Notes under the pieces: model-generated
What the model saw: only the letters and a program-made list of their open reading frames with translations
Database searches by the model: none
What the model was told of the DNA's origin: nothing
In this document: positions 8,319-17,072 of the stretch, piece by piece
Numbering within the stretch: position 1 is the first letter of the stretch
How the letters are laid out: every line of letters starts with the position of its first letter
Assembly (NCBI GenBank): GCA_947444055.1
Contig: CANEYR010000023.1
Span: 1 to 50,558, forward strand
Direction: 5' to 3'
Length of the DNA: 50,558 bases
DNA from: Planctomycetota bacterium
GTDB lineage: Bacteria > Planctomycetota > UBA1135 > UBA2386
Position numbers and translations under genes: made by a program

Positions 8319-9713
8319 TCAGTAGTCCGCCGCCAAGTTGTCCGCGACCTCTGTCATCGAACCCTTGACCGCTGGCAACAAGCCCGCGATCGCACCGAGC
8401 CCGGTGACGCCGAGCAGCAGCCAAGCCTCCCACGGACGGAAGGTCAGCCAGTCGAGATACACACCGGTCATGTCTTCGACGGTTGCTTGCAGCAAGCACG
8501 CCGCGCCATGGCACGTCAATAAGCCAAGCAGCGCCCCGAAGAACGACAGCAAGGCCGCCTCGCCGACGATGATGACAAGGATCTGCAACCGCGTCGCGCC
8601 GAGCGAACGCATGATCGCGATCTCGCGTCGGCGTTCGTTCATGGTGTTGTAAATCGCCACCGTGATCGACACCGCGGCGACCAGCAAGACGAGCCAAGCG
8701 ATGACCGCCAGCGCATCCGCGGCATTGCCGATTTGCCGCAGAAACTTCGGCACCACGTCCTGCGGCCACGCCACCTGCGCATCCGGCCGCGTGCCAAAGT
8801 CGTTGCGCAGGATGCGCGCACCGAAGTGATCCTTCGGGTCGACGATGATCGCGGTCAACGCAATCTGGCCGGGCTTCACCGGCAACTTCTTGGCGTCGTC
8901 CGGAGTCTTGCCAGGCGGAATCTCGACGACGAACACACCCGCTTCGTGGCCATCGATCAGCAAGTGCGTCGACAGCGGCAGGAAGATTGTGGTGTCGAGC
9001 GGCGAATTGGTGGGCGCCAGAATGCCGACGATCTCGCACGCGGCTTCGGGATGCTCGTGGAAGCCGAACTCACCCATCTTGCCGTGCACCGGCGTCACCA
9101 CCGCCCCGAGCTGCAGCCCGAGCGTGCGAGCGACGCGCGCGCCAACCACCGCCTTGCACCACTCCTTCTTCAGCAGCGGCCGCGGCGGCAGCGGCACTTC
9201 GCCAGCGCGTTTGCCGTTCTCGTGCGCCGCCAGTTCGGTGGCGAACGCCATCAGATCATCCCAGCCAAACTGGAACGGACCGCCCGCCGCAAACACCAGC
9301 GGCGCCTTCTGCCACTCGTACTTCGAGAACATCTCGTCGAGCGTGGCGATGACCGGGAAGTTGAAGCGGCTGACGCTGTCGCCACGTGCCTGCGGCACCG
9401 CGTAGCGCACTTGCCCGCGTCGACTGACGCCAACACCACTGCGCAGGTCCATGCAGACTTGCAGAGGGAACAGCCCCGGTGCTTCCCCGACGTTGAAGAT
9501 CGTGTTGAGCACGAGCTCCAGTTGGCTCGCATCCTTTGGACCGACGACCGCCTGATAGCCCCCGACGCTGCCCTTGTAGCGTTGCTCCGTTTGCTCGGCC
9601 ATCACCAGGATCGCGGCGTAAAGAGCCGTCGCGACGATGATCGACGCCATCGTCAGCACGGTGGCGACGAGCCGAATGCGCAGGTTGCGCAAGCTGATCG
9701 ACCACAGCTTCAT
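8319..9713 (-). CDS. ABC transporter permease, FtsX/MacB/LolE-like
   Basis: A 464-aa inner-membrane permease. One helix near residues 15-37 is followed by a large periplasmic (MacB_PCD-like) domain of about 300 residues. The C-terminal FtsX domain with three helices contains NTMNERRREIAIMRSLGATR, the typical cytoplasmic coupling segment that contacts the ATPase. Such permeases move lipoproteins, peptides or other hydrophobic cargo out of the inner membrane. The ATG at 9713 overlaps the ATPase stop by ATGA, so this is the membrane half of that transporter. Confidence 0.9.
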   Translation of the reverse strand: MKLWSISLRNLRIRLVATVLTMASIIVATALYAAILVMAEQTEQRYKGSVGGYQAVVGPKDASQLELVLNTIFNVGEAPGLFPLQVCMDLRSGVGVSRRGQVRYAVPQARGDSVSRFNFPVIATLDEMFSKYEWQKAPLVFAAGGPFQFGWDDLMAFATELAAHENGKRAGEVPLPPRPLLKKEWCKAVVGARVARTLGLQLGAVVTPVHGKMGEFGFHEHPEAACEIVGILAPTNSPLDTTIFLPLSTHLLIDGHEAGVFVVEIPPGKTPDDAKKLPVKPGQIALTAIIVDPKDHFGARILRNDFGTRPDAQVAWPQDVVPKFLRQIGNAADALAVIAWLVLLVAAVSITVAIYNTMNERRREIAIMRSLGATRLQILVIIVGEAALLSFFGALLGLLTCHGAACLLQATVEDMTGVYLDWLTFRPWEAWLLLGVTGLGAIAGLLPAVKGSMTEVADNLAADY

Positions 9714-10453
9714 GACGAACCTCCGGCCGCCGCGACGACTGGCGTAGCGCCGCGCAACGTCGCCAAATCGACCGTTCGCTGCATGCGTTTGGCGGACTCC
9801 GGATCGTGCGTCACCATCACCACGGTCTTCTTGCCGCGCGTCGCCAACTGCAGCAGCGCATCGAGCACTTGGCCGCCCGTCGCGCGATCTTGATTGCCCA
9901 GCGGTTCATCCATCAGGATCAGTTCTGGATCGTTGACGAGCGCTCGACAAATGGCGACGCGCTGCACTTGGCCAACCGACAGCTCGCGCGGCCGATGGTG
10001 CATACGATCACCGAGCCCCACTTGCTGCAGCAGCGCTTCCGCCCGCGCGCGCGAATCGCTGCCGGCCCCGCGCCCGAACAGCGCCCCGAGCAGCACGTTC
10101 TCCAGCGCCGTGAACGGCTGCAGCAGATTGAAGGTCTGGTAGACCATGCCGATGTGTCTACCGCGATGACGATCGCGCGCCGACTCCGACATCTGGTCGA
10201 GGCGTCGGCCAACCGCTTCGATCGAACCTTGATCGGGGCGCAAGATGCCGGCCAGAATGTGCAGCACCGTCGTTTTGCCCGTGCCCGAACGGCCAATCAA
10301 CGCCACCTGCTCGCCAGCAGCGATGTCGAGGCGATCCACGGCGCACGCCAGCACCGACTCGGTGCCGCGCGAGTAACTCTTGCGGACGTCGCGCAGCTGG
10401 ATCATCGGCGGGACGACGGGCTGGATGACGGGCTGGATCATCGGCTGGATCAT
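9710..10453 (-). CDS. ABC transporter ATP-binding protein, LolD/MacB-like
   Basis: A 247-aa ATPase driving the adjacent FtsX-type permease. Walker A is GRSGTGKTT with lysine about residue 60, the Q-loop is YQTFNLLQP, and Walker B is LILMDEPLGNQD. The signature reads LSVGQVQR instead of LSGGQQQR, a mild change at the second position. The ATG at 10453 overlaps the stop of the EboE-like gene by ATGA, supporting this start. It adds an odd N-terminal extension (MIQPMIQPVIQP) encoded by 12-bp repeats; a second start at the internal Met of MIQLRDV is also possible. Confidence 0.9.
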   Translation of the reverse strand: MIQPMIQPVIQPVVPPMIQLRDVRKSYSRGTESVLACAVDRLDIAAGEQVALIGRSGTGKTTVLHILAGILRPDQGSIEAVGRRLDQMSESARDRHRGRHIGMVYQTFNLLQPFTALENVLLGALFGRGAGSDSRARAEALLQQVGLGDRMHHRPRELSVGQVQRVAICRALVNDPELILMDEPLGNQDRATGGQVLDALLQLATRGKKTVVMVTHDPESAKRMQRTVDLATLRGATPVVAAAGGSS

Positions 10454-10456
10454 TGG
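10397..10456. repeat. Five imperfect 12-bp tandem units at ATPase start
   Basis: Five consecutive 12-bp units resembling CTGGATCATCGG cover the start of the ABC ATPase gene and its overlap with the upstream stop codon. The second and third units diverge most. On the coding strand each unit encodes a variant of the tetrapeptide MIQP or VIQP. Because most units contain an ATG or GTG in frame, the array supplies several alternative start codons. Confidence 0.7.
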
Positions 10457-11679
10457 CGCGAAGACGATACGGAGCCGACCCCGCCGCGGTCAGCTAACAA
10501 TTGCTCGTGCGCCCAAGCCAACTCGCGGGCGAGACGTTGGTGCAGCGGCGCGTCACCGCCAAGCCCACCGAGAGCCGATCCACCCAGAGCCGATCCACCG
10601 AGCACCGACCACGTGTAGGTTTCGACTTCGAGCAGCGGCAACGGTTGGCCCAAGGCAGCCAAGCCACGCAGCACCCGAGCGACCTCCCGCTGCGTCGACC
10701 CGAACGGCCCTTCCGCATCCCAAAACAACGGCACGTGGTAGTGCGATCGCACTCGCCCCGCCGCGGCAAACTCCGCGCGCGCCGCCGCGACCTCCGGCAG
10801 GTCGAGCACGCGCAAGCCATTCGCCGCGACCGTCTGATGCAGGTAACGCGGCTCGGCGAACGCCAACAACGCGTCGAGCCCGCTCGCCTCGCGCACTTCC
10901 AGACAGGCCGAGACTTGGATTTTGGGAACGGCAATGCCGCGCGCATGCAAATCGCGCAACGCCGCCAGTGGCTCTTCGCCAACGACGGCCAGATGGCACA
11001 GATCGACGCAAACGCCGAGATGGCGCCGCAGCACTTGCTGTGGCACCGTCACGCCGCCGTCGGCAAACGGCCCGCCCTCGAACAGCCATTGCTCAAGAAA
11101 GTCGGCCGTCGCCGCGCCCGTCTCAAGCAAACAGTTGGGCTCCGGCTCGAGTGCCAACACACACCGCACACCCGTCGTCTGCTCAATGGCCGCGAAGGCC
11201 GACGCACAGCGCGCCAAGTTGCGCGCCATGCGCCGCAGGTCGGCCGACGCTTCCCCATTGGCGCGATAGCCAAGAGGCAACGTCGACAACGACAACTCGC
11301 TGCCGCTCGGCACCAGCGAAGCTCCAACCTCGGCGCACAGACAGGTGTAGCGCAGCCGTTCCTCTTCCCCCCAATCCGGCCGATAGACCGCGGTCTTGAC
11401 GACGTCGTCGTGAAAGCCCGCGAACGGAAACACGTTGAGGGTCCACAGCGGCAGCTCCAACTCGCGCAAGGTCGCGGCCAAGCGTGCCCGCAGGCCGGCA
11501 TCGGCCGCGAGTTGCTCCACCAAAGCCGACGGCCACCATGCGCCAATTCCGAACGACCGCCCCGCCCGCCGCGCCGCCGCGGCCACGGGCACTGAGTGCT
11601 CCCGCAACGCCGCCACCACCGTCGGCAAATCGGGGGCGGCGTGCACATTGCCGCAATAGGTCAGGCGAAGTTCACTCAT
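10450..11679 (-). CDS. EboE-like TIM-barrel (xylose isomerase-like) protein
   Basis: A 409-aa protein resembling EboE and related sugar isomerase/endonuclease IV-type TIM barrels. It opens with LTYCGNVHAA, and has LPLWTLNVFPFAGFH, CVLALEPEPNCLLE and HLGVCVDLCHLAV, where Glu, His and Asp residues would hold metals. EboE is thought to take part in the maturation or traffic of a small metabolite in ebo operons, but no other ebo gene is seen here. The C-terminus carries a short Gly-Ser-Ala-Leu repeat from a 15-bp duplication. The gene heads a coupled operon with an ABC transporter, suggesting its product or partner is exported. The gene symbol is withheld because the operon context differs. Confidence 0.72.
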   Translation of the reverse strand: MSELRLTYCGNVHAAPDLPTVVAALREHSVPVAAAARRAGRSFGIGAWWPSALVEQLAADAGLRARLAATLRELELPLWTLNVFPFAGFHDDVVKTAVYRPDWGEEERLRYTCLCAEVGASLVPSGSELSLSTLPLGYRANGEASADLRRMARNLARCASAFAAIEQTTGVRCVLALEPEPNCLLETGAATADFLEQWLFEGGPFADGGVTVPQQVLRRHLGVCVDLCHLAVVGEEPLAALRDLHARGIAVPKIQVSACLEVREASGLDALLAFAEPRYLHQTVAANGLRVLDLPEVAAARAEFAAAGRVRSHYHVPLFWDAEGPFGSTQREVARVLRGLAALGQPLPLLEVETYTWSVLGGSALGGSALGGLGGDAPLHQRLARELAWAHEQLLADRGGVGSVSSSRQ

Positions 11680-11802
11680 CAGGGGGCGGTGTATAGCGGA
11701 GTGCCGCTGCGCGCCGCCGAGTTCCAAGGAAGCCTCCGGCCCGGTGCTGCCAAATGCCGATGGCCCTGGGTGCCCGCATCGACTGGCCCTAGTAGTAGCC
11801 CC

Positions 11803-12705
11803 ATGACTCATCCCTCCGGCGCCAACGGCCACGTCCCCAGTGACAACGGCCACGTCGACCGCATCCTGGCGATCCGTCGCTCCAACTCCTACCGGCAGTC
11901 GCACATCGATGCCGACTTCATGGGACGCGTCGAACTGCGCCCGGTGCGCCTGCAACTCGAGCTGCTGAAGCCCGAGCTGATCATGCACGAGCAAGGTGTG
12001 GAGTCGACCGTCGTGGTGTTTGGCGGCACGCGCGTGGTCGAACGCCCCGAGGCCGAACGGCGGCTCGCTGCCGCCCGAGAAGCACTGACCAAGAAGCCGA
12101 ACGACGCCAAGGTCGTGCGCGGCGTGCGCATCGCCGAGAACGTGCTGCGCAAGGCGCACTTCTATGAGGAGGCACGCGAGTTCGCGAAGCTGGTCTCCAG
12201 CCAATGCCAGATCGACCACAAGTGCGACTACGTCGTCTGCACCGGCGGCGGGCCGGGCATCATGGAAGCCGCCAACCGCGGCGCCTTCGATGTCGGGGCC
12301 AAGTCGATCGGGCTCAACATCACGCTGCCGTTCGAGCAGGAGCCCAACAGCTACATCACGCCAGAGCTGTGCTTCGAGTTCAAATACTTCGCGATCCGGA
12401 AGATGCACTTCCTGATGCGCGCCAAGGCGATGGTCGCGTTCCCCGGCGGCTTCGGGACGATGGACGAGTTGTTCGAAGCGCTGACGTTGATCCAGACGCG
12501 GCGCATGCAGCCGATCCCGGTCGTGCTGTTCGGCCGCGACTACTGGCGGCGCATCGTCGACTGGGAGCTGTTCGTCGAAGAAGGCACGATCTCGCCCGAG
12601 GACCTCGATCTCATCAAGTTCGCCGAGACGGCGCAGGAGTGCTGGCAGATCATCCAGGACTTCTATCGCGAAGCGCCGCCGGAACGGCTGCCGCGCGGTC
12701 AGTAG
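11803..12705 (+). CDS. LOG family protein (nucleotide 5'-monophosphate phosphoribohydrolase-like)
   Basis: A 300-aa cytosolic protein of the TIGR00730/LOG family, related to enzymes that release ribose 5-phosphate from purine nucleotides. The Rossmann core shows VVVFGGTRV, VVCTGGGPGIMEAANRGAF and the signature PGGFGTMDELFE, followed by MQPIPVVLFGRDYW. It has about 100 residues more at the N-terminus than short LOG proteins; this helical region matches the longer bacterial forms. The ATG at 11803 is the first in frame before the conserved region. It is divergent from the EboE-like operon (123 bp between starts). Confidence 0.88.
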   Translation: MTHPSGANGHVPSDNGHVDRILAIRRSNSYRQSHIDADFMGRVELRPVRLQLELLKPELIMHEQGVESTVVVFGGTRVVERPEAERRLAAAREALTKKPNDAKVVRGVRIAENVLRKAHFYEEAREFAKLVSSQCQIDHKCDYVVCTGGGPGIMEAANRGAFDVGAKSIGLNITLPFEQEPNSYITPELCFEFKYFAIRKMHFLMRAKAMVAFPGGFGTMDELFEALTLIQTRRMQPIPVVLFGRDYWRRIVDWELFVEEGTISPEDLDLIKFAETAQECWQIIQDFYREAPPERLPRGQ

Positions 12706-12713
12706 AACCATCC

Positions 12714-12860
12714 GTGCCGTGGGACCGTTGGCCCGCCGAACTCTCCGTTTGGATCACCGGGCTGATCGCGGCTGGCTTGCTGTTCGCGAAGTGGCGGCGT
12801 CACGCATCGCGCGCCGCCGCCACTGCCGCGGCCCGCTCCAGATCACGCAGCAAGGCCTGA
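12714..12860 (+). CDS. Possible small single-helix membrane protein
   Basis: A 48-codon frame starting with GTG 8 bp after the LOG gene stop. It encodes a tryptophan-containing N-terminus, one hydrophobic stretch (LSVWITGLIAAGLLFAKW) and a very basic tail, as in small tail- or signal-anchored membrane proteins. The last 61 bp overlap the 3' end of the opposite-strand CxxC membrane protein gene. No clear ribosome site is visible. It could be chance in GC-rich DNA. Confidence 0.25.
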   Translation: MPWDRWPAELSVWITGLIAAGLLFAKWRRHASRAAATAAARSRSRSKA

Positions 12861-13804
12861 TCCGCCTGACTCGCCTTGGCCAGCGGCACCAGCGGGATCG
12901 CAGTCTTCGCGACCTCGCTGGACGCGAGTGCCATCGCCTTGCGGACGGAGAGACTCAACACTTTGTCGACTCGGAACACTTCACTCGCCGCGCAAGTCGG
13001 ACAGCGCCATCGCCGCAGCCAAAACCACGTCCCCGCTGCCGGTGCGGCGACCGCCGCGTGCACCAAAGAGGCAAGCCCTTCACGGCGCACACGAAAGTCG
13101 GCGATGAGGTCGGCTGACAATCGAATCGAGTCAATGGGCACCAGCCATCGGCGGCAAGGTTCGCAGAAAGAACGTGCTCGCACCACACGCGGCGCCAACC
13201 ACACACACAGAGCGACCACGAGCAGCGCCTCCAGTGACCACAGGGTCCACATCACACTGGCAGCAACGCGCAGGTCGAACACTTCCCGGCTCACTGCCAG
13301 CGCCGCGGCCATATCCCAAATCACCGATGGCGAATGCGCCACGTGCCACAGTTGGTGCAAGTCGGTCCCGGGTGCCGTCTCTTGCCACAGCAACCACACA
13401 TCGAACACCCACGCGAAGTAGATCGCGGCGAGACCGGCCATCGCTCCATGCAGGCGCATCGCCAAAGTGCTGCGCACCTTGAGCGGGAGGCCGGCGAGCG
13501 CCACCGGGATCGCTACGGCTAGGGCGAGCGGCAGGCACGCGAGCATGCGCAAGACGGCCGCCACCGCGGCGAGCTTGCCCGAGAACGTGAAGAACCCGAT
13601 GACGTGCGAAAGGTGCGAGTACCAACAGGCGCCGATCGCGGCCGACGCCAACCCCACGAAAGGCATCAGCCAAGCAGCGCCAGAGTGGCCGGATTCGACG
13701 TGCGGAACAGGAGCTGCCATGGGTTCGCAGAGCATGCAGCCGCCACGTTGGATCACAAGCAGAGCGCGGGTGGCGCCCGTCGGCTCGTCACCGGTTGGTT
13801 GCAT
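12800..13804 (-). CDS. Membrane protein with two CxxC motifs, function unknown
   Basis: A 334-aa protein with about five hydrophobic segments in the first 210 residues. Two cysteine pairs follow, at 214/217 (CEPC) and 268/271 (CPTC), separated by another hydrophobic stretch. The pairs could form a zinc ribbon or redox site; paraquat-inducible PqiA-type proteins combine zinc ribbons and membrane helices, but the order differs. The C-terminus is helical and Ala-rich. It is the last gene of the VIT/VWA-sigma operon, 27 bp after the 77-aa gene, so it may work with or be controlled by the sigma factor. I do not recognise a named family. Confidence 0.65.
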   Translation of the reverse strand: MQPTGDEPTGATRALLVIQRGGCMLCEPMAAPVPHVESGHSGAAWLMPFVGLASAAIGACWYSHLSHVIGFFTFSGKLAAVAAVLRMLACLPLALAVAIPVALAGLPLKVRSTLAMRLHGAMAGLAAIYFAWVFDVWLLWQETAPGTDLHQLWHVAHSPSVIWDMAAALAVSREVFDLRVAASVMWTLWSLEALLVVALCVWLAPRVVRARSFCEPCRRWLVPIDSIRLSADLIADFRVRREGLASLVHAAVAAPAAGTWFWLRRWRCPTCAASEVFRVDKVLSLSVRKAMALASSEVAKTAIPLVPLAKASQADQALLRDLERAAAVAAARDA

Positions 13805-13831
13805 GGTCGGCGCGCCGCCTCGACTGGCGCT

Positions 13832-14065
13832 TCAGGTGCTGCTGGCGCGCACGCGACGCAACACGGCGTGAGCTGTAGCCGAAAGCCCGTCGCGAGCCAG
13901 TGCGCGTTCGAGGGCCCGCTGCTGCCTCGTGGCCGCGTACAGCACTTCGCGCCCGGCGGCATCCAAGTCGTGGAACGCTGGATGGAACTGCACCTCGCCC
14001 GCCGGATCGAGGCGCCGATGAGCACTGATCGCCGCTTCCACCAAGAGGTCGCGATCCGCGTTCAT
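13832..14065 (-). CDS. Small 77-aa protein coupled to sigma factor gene
   Basis: A 77-aa, mostly helical, charged protein without membrane segment or cysteines. Its ATG at 14065 overlaps the sigma factor stop by ATGA, which strongly suggests it is really translated and made in proportion to the sigma factor. Its position is where anti-sigma or accessory proteins are often encoded, but it lacks the zinc-binding motif of typical ZAS anti-sigma factors. Function not recognised. Confidence 0.55.
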   Translation of the reverse strand: MNADRDLLVEAAISAHRRLDPAGEVQFHPAFHDLDAAGREVLYAATRQQRALERALARDGLSATAHAVLRRVRASST

Positions 14066-14631
14066 GCCAGCTCCAGATCGAGGTCGATGCCGGCGCGGCG
14101 CAGGCACTCGGCGAGCAGGGTTCGCGCCCGCGTGATGTTCTGCAGGAAGGTGTTGGTGCGCATGCCGAGCCGCTGCGCGAGTTCGTGGTCGGGCCGCAAG
14201 CCGACATCGTCGAGTCGCGCCGCGATCGCGGCCTTCGGTTGCGTCGGCAGCTTGTCGCGGCACCTGGAGATCGCGAGCCGAACGCTGTCATCGTGCATCG
14301 CGATCGGCTCGACACTCAGCTCCGGCAGTTCGTCGCCCGCGGCCATCGGCTGCAGGCGATGCCGCCTGGCGGTGCTCACCGCCAGGTTCTGCGCGATGCG
14401 CATGCCGAGACGCAACAGGCCGTGTGGGCGGCCATCGCCCACACAGCGCGGCGCCACCTGCCAGACCCGCAGCAGCGCCTCCTGCAGCACGGCCTCGGTG
14501 TCGGCGACGGCCGCGAAGCGCGCGAGCCCCCGACGCAGAGGCCGTTCGGCGCGCGACAGCCAACGGGCGAACGCGTCCGCGTCGCCCGCTGCGATCGCAG
14601 CCAGTTCCTGATCGGTGTCGTCCACGTTCAT
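14062..14631 (-). CDS. RNA polymerase sigma factor, sigma-70/ECF-like
   Basis: A 189-aa sigma factor. Region 2 shows DADAFARWLSRAERPLRR and DTEAVLQEALLRVWQ, matching the DxEDxxQExFLRVW helix that binds core polymerase and the -10 element. Region 4 is the helix-turn-helix around HELAQRLGMRTNTFLQNITRAR. Length and two-domain layout match ECF factors. Its ATG overlaps the stop of the VIT/VWA gene by ATGA, and its stop overlaps the next gene in the same way, so three genes are translated as a relay. The target promoters are unknown. Confidence 0.85.
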   Translation of the reverse strand: MNVDDTDQELAAIAAGDADAFARWLSRAERPLRRGLARFAAVADTEAVLQEALLRVWQVAPRCVGDGRPHGLLRLGMRIAQNLAVSTARRHRLQPMAAGDELPELSVEPIAMHDDSVRLAISRCRDKLPTQPKAAIAARLDDVGLRPDHELAQRLGMRTNTFLQNITRARTLLAECLRRAGIDLDLELA

Positions 14632-16991
14632 GCCACGGGGAGATCCAGCGTGGCGCCAGCGACGTGCAGTCGCAAGCGCGTCGGCAGCGCCTTCGCGAGT
14701 GCCACCGCTTCGCTCGCGCGCAGCACCAGACGGACGCGTGCACCGGCAGCCAACACTGCGTTCGCCGTCGTGCGCGCCAGTTCGACCACAAGTTCGATTT
14801 CACTGCCATCGGCGAACACGAGCACGACGCGATCGGGAACCTGCCACGCCGCGAGGCCAGCAAGTTCGAACACCCACTCGGTCGCATTGCGCAGTCGCAG
14901 GGTCGCGTGCGGCAGCGCCCCGCCACCTTCGCCCGCGCCGCCGCCAAACAGTCGCCGCAGGAAGGAACCCTTCTTCGCCGACGGCGGCGCCGCCTCTTCG
15001 TCGCGATCCACACTGTGCATGCTTTGGCTGCCTCCGGCATTGGTGTCGGCAGCTCGAAACGGCGCTCCCGGCTCGCGCAGCACCATCCGCGTCGGCGTCG
15101 GCATCGACAGCATGCACGCCTCGCCCGTGAACACCTGTGGCGGCGCACACGCTCGCAGGCCGAGCTGATGCACGGACATGCCGTACGGCAATTCGTGCGG
15201 CACGACTTCGCGGCGTTGCGCCTGTTGCGGGTCGACCCCTACCTGCTCGCTAATGGCGACCCAAGACGTCAGCCTCGTCGCAATGCGATGCAAAAGCCCG
15301 AGCTGCTCGATGCGCGGATCGATGACCCGCACCGCCCCGGTCGCGGCGAGTTCGACCTCGAGGTCCTCGACCGCTTCCCTTGCATAGTTGCGCGCGATCG
15401 CTGGCTCACCGCCAACGGACATCGGCGACACCACCAATTCGTGTGCGAACGCGCCGAGTGGGCCAGCACCACGCAGGCACAGCGTGCCACCGCCAGCGTG
15501 CAGATGCACGGCAACGCGCACCGGCGCCCCGAGGAACAGGTCGGGCAACGCCCGCGGCGCACTGGCGATCAACGCACTGCCGGTAAGTTCCAGCCCCTGC
15601 ACCAACGGGGCGGCGGTGCGCGCCAGCAGCCGTTGCGCGGCCGGCGCCGCGGGCTCGCCAAGGCCGAGCAGCACTTCGATGCCACGCCCGGCCCGCGAGG
15701 CGCCGCGGGTCAGGGTGCGGTTCGGGGCCGAACCAATGCCGACGACATGCACACGCGAAGTGGCGGGCAAGTTGGCGCGAATCGCGCCGACGACTTCGTG
15801 CTCAAAGCCAATCAGTCCGTCCGTCACCAGCACCACCTGCCGCTGGGCGCCAGCGCGCAGCGCCACCAGCGCCTGCAGGATCGCCGTGTGCATCTCGGTA
15901 CCGCCGTTGGCCCGCAGGCTGTGCACCCAGCGCTCGGCGGCGGCGCGGTTGCTCGCGGTCGCCGGCTGCGGCTCCGTCGCCCACGCCTGTGGCTGCGACG
16001 CGAACGCAATCAGCTCCAGCCGATCGGCCTCGCCGAGCGAGCGGATCAGTTCGCAGGTGACTTGCTGCGCCTGCGCCAGCGGCGCCCCATGCATCGAGCC
16101 GCTGATGTCGAGCAGCACGATCAGGTCGCGCGGCATGGTCGGCGGCTGGTAGCTCGCCAACGGCGGCACGATGGTCAACAGACCGAACGCTTGCCCCGCC
16201 AACGCGACGAGATCGGGGCGCACCGTGCGCAGCGTCACCCCGGTGGTCGGTGCAGCCACCGGCCAGTGCACGACGACATCGCGATCCATCGACTCGCGCC
16301 CAGCCGCCGCCGCGAACGCAATCCGCAGTCCACCGGCGACCGCACTCGTGTGCAACGCGTGCGACGACGACTGCGGCAGCGCAGTACCGAGCAGCACATC
16401 GGCGATCACGAGGTCGAGTTCACAACGCGGCATCAACGCCGCACCGTGCGGATCGGCGACCACGACCGCCTGCCGCACCGCATCCTCCACGCGACCGGCC
16501 GCCCCCAGGTAGCGCGGCGCCACCGTCGTCGGGAAGCGCCACTGCCAGCTGCCGTCGATCCACGCCAGCGGTTGGTCGATGTCGATCGTCGCCTCGAGCT
16601 CCGCGCCCGGCGGCAGATTGCCGAGTTCCTGCGTGAACAGGGCATTGCGATCCTGTTCGAGCAAGGCGGCGGTGCGACCTGACGCCATCGCCTGCTCAAA
16701 CCGTTCCCGCGCAGCCTGCCGACGATCGATCTCGCCGACCACGCGCTGATCACCGAGGCGAAACTCAAAGCCACTGACCGCAGCCTCGGCAGGCAGGGGC
16801 AACTGGTAGGTGATGTGCAGCGGCTCCGCGAACGGATTGGCGAAGGTCTGCACCAGTTGCACCTGCGCGAAGCCGCCAGCGGCGCGCACGCGCAGGCGGC
16901 TCGCGCGCAGCGGCAAGGTGCGGCCGTCGGCGGTCACCACGGTGCCAGCAGAAGTCATGGGGTCGAGCACGGCAGGCGAGAGTGTCGTCAT
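14628..16991 (-). CDS. VIT and VWA domain protein
   Basis: A 787-aa protein related to inter-alpha-trypsin inhibitor heavy chains. A VIT domain (about residues 25-150) contains VQTFANPFAEPLHITYQLPLP and the YxFPLP-like turn. The VWA domain (about 285-460) has an intact MIDAS metal site, DISGS at 295-299. The C-terminal third has a linker and a beta-rich region. No clear signal peptide is seen, so its location is uncertain. Start 16991 is chosen because AGGAA lies just upstream and the N-terminus is then compact; an alternative start at 17051 adds 20 residues. In bacteria VIT/VWA proteins often act as surface or stress-related adhesion factors. Coupling to a sigma factor gene is unusual. Confidence 0.87.
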   Translation of the reverse strand: MTTLSPAVLDPMTSAGTVVTADGRTLPLRASRLRVRAAGGFAQVQLVQTFANPFAEPLHITYQLPLPAEAAVSGFEFRLGDQRVVGEIDRRQAARERFEQAMASGRTAALLEQDRNALFTQELGNLPPGAELEATIDIDQPLAWIDGSWQWRFPTTVAPRYLGAAGRVEDAVRQAVVVADPHGAALMPRCELDLVIADVLLGTALPQSSSHALHTSAVAGGLRIAFAAAAGRESMDRDVVVHWPVAAPTTGVTLRTVRPDLVALAGQAFGLLTIVPPLASYQPPTMPRDLIVLLDISGSMHGAPLAQAQQVTCELIRSLGEADRLELIAFASQPQAWATEPQPATASNRAAAERWVHSLRANGGTEMHTAILQALVALRAGAQRQVVLVTDGLIGFEHEVVGAIRANLPATSRVHVVGIGSAPNRTLTRGASRAGRGIEVLLGLGEPAAPAAQRLLARTAAPLVQGLELTGSALIASAPRALPDLFLGAPVRVAVHLHAGGGTLCLRGAGPLGAFAHELVVSPMSVGGEPAIARNYAREAVEDLEVELAATGAVRVIDPRIEQLGLLHRIATRLTSWVAISEQVGVDPQQAQRREVVPHELPYGMSVHQLGLRACAPPQVFTGEACMLSMPTPTRMVLREPGAPFRAADTNAGGSQSMHSVDRDEEAAPPSAKKGSFLRRLFGGGAGEGGGALPHATLRLRNATEWVFELAGLAAWQVPDRVVLVFADGSEIELVVELARTTANAVLAAGARVRLVLRASEAVALAKALPTRLRLHVAGATLDLPVA

Positions 16992-17072
16992 GGGTTCCTG
17001 ATTGGGAAAGGCGTTCTCCCCGTTCACGCGCCAGACCCGATCTGGTGACACTCGCCGCGCAAATTCTTTCGC

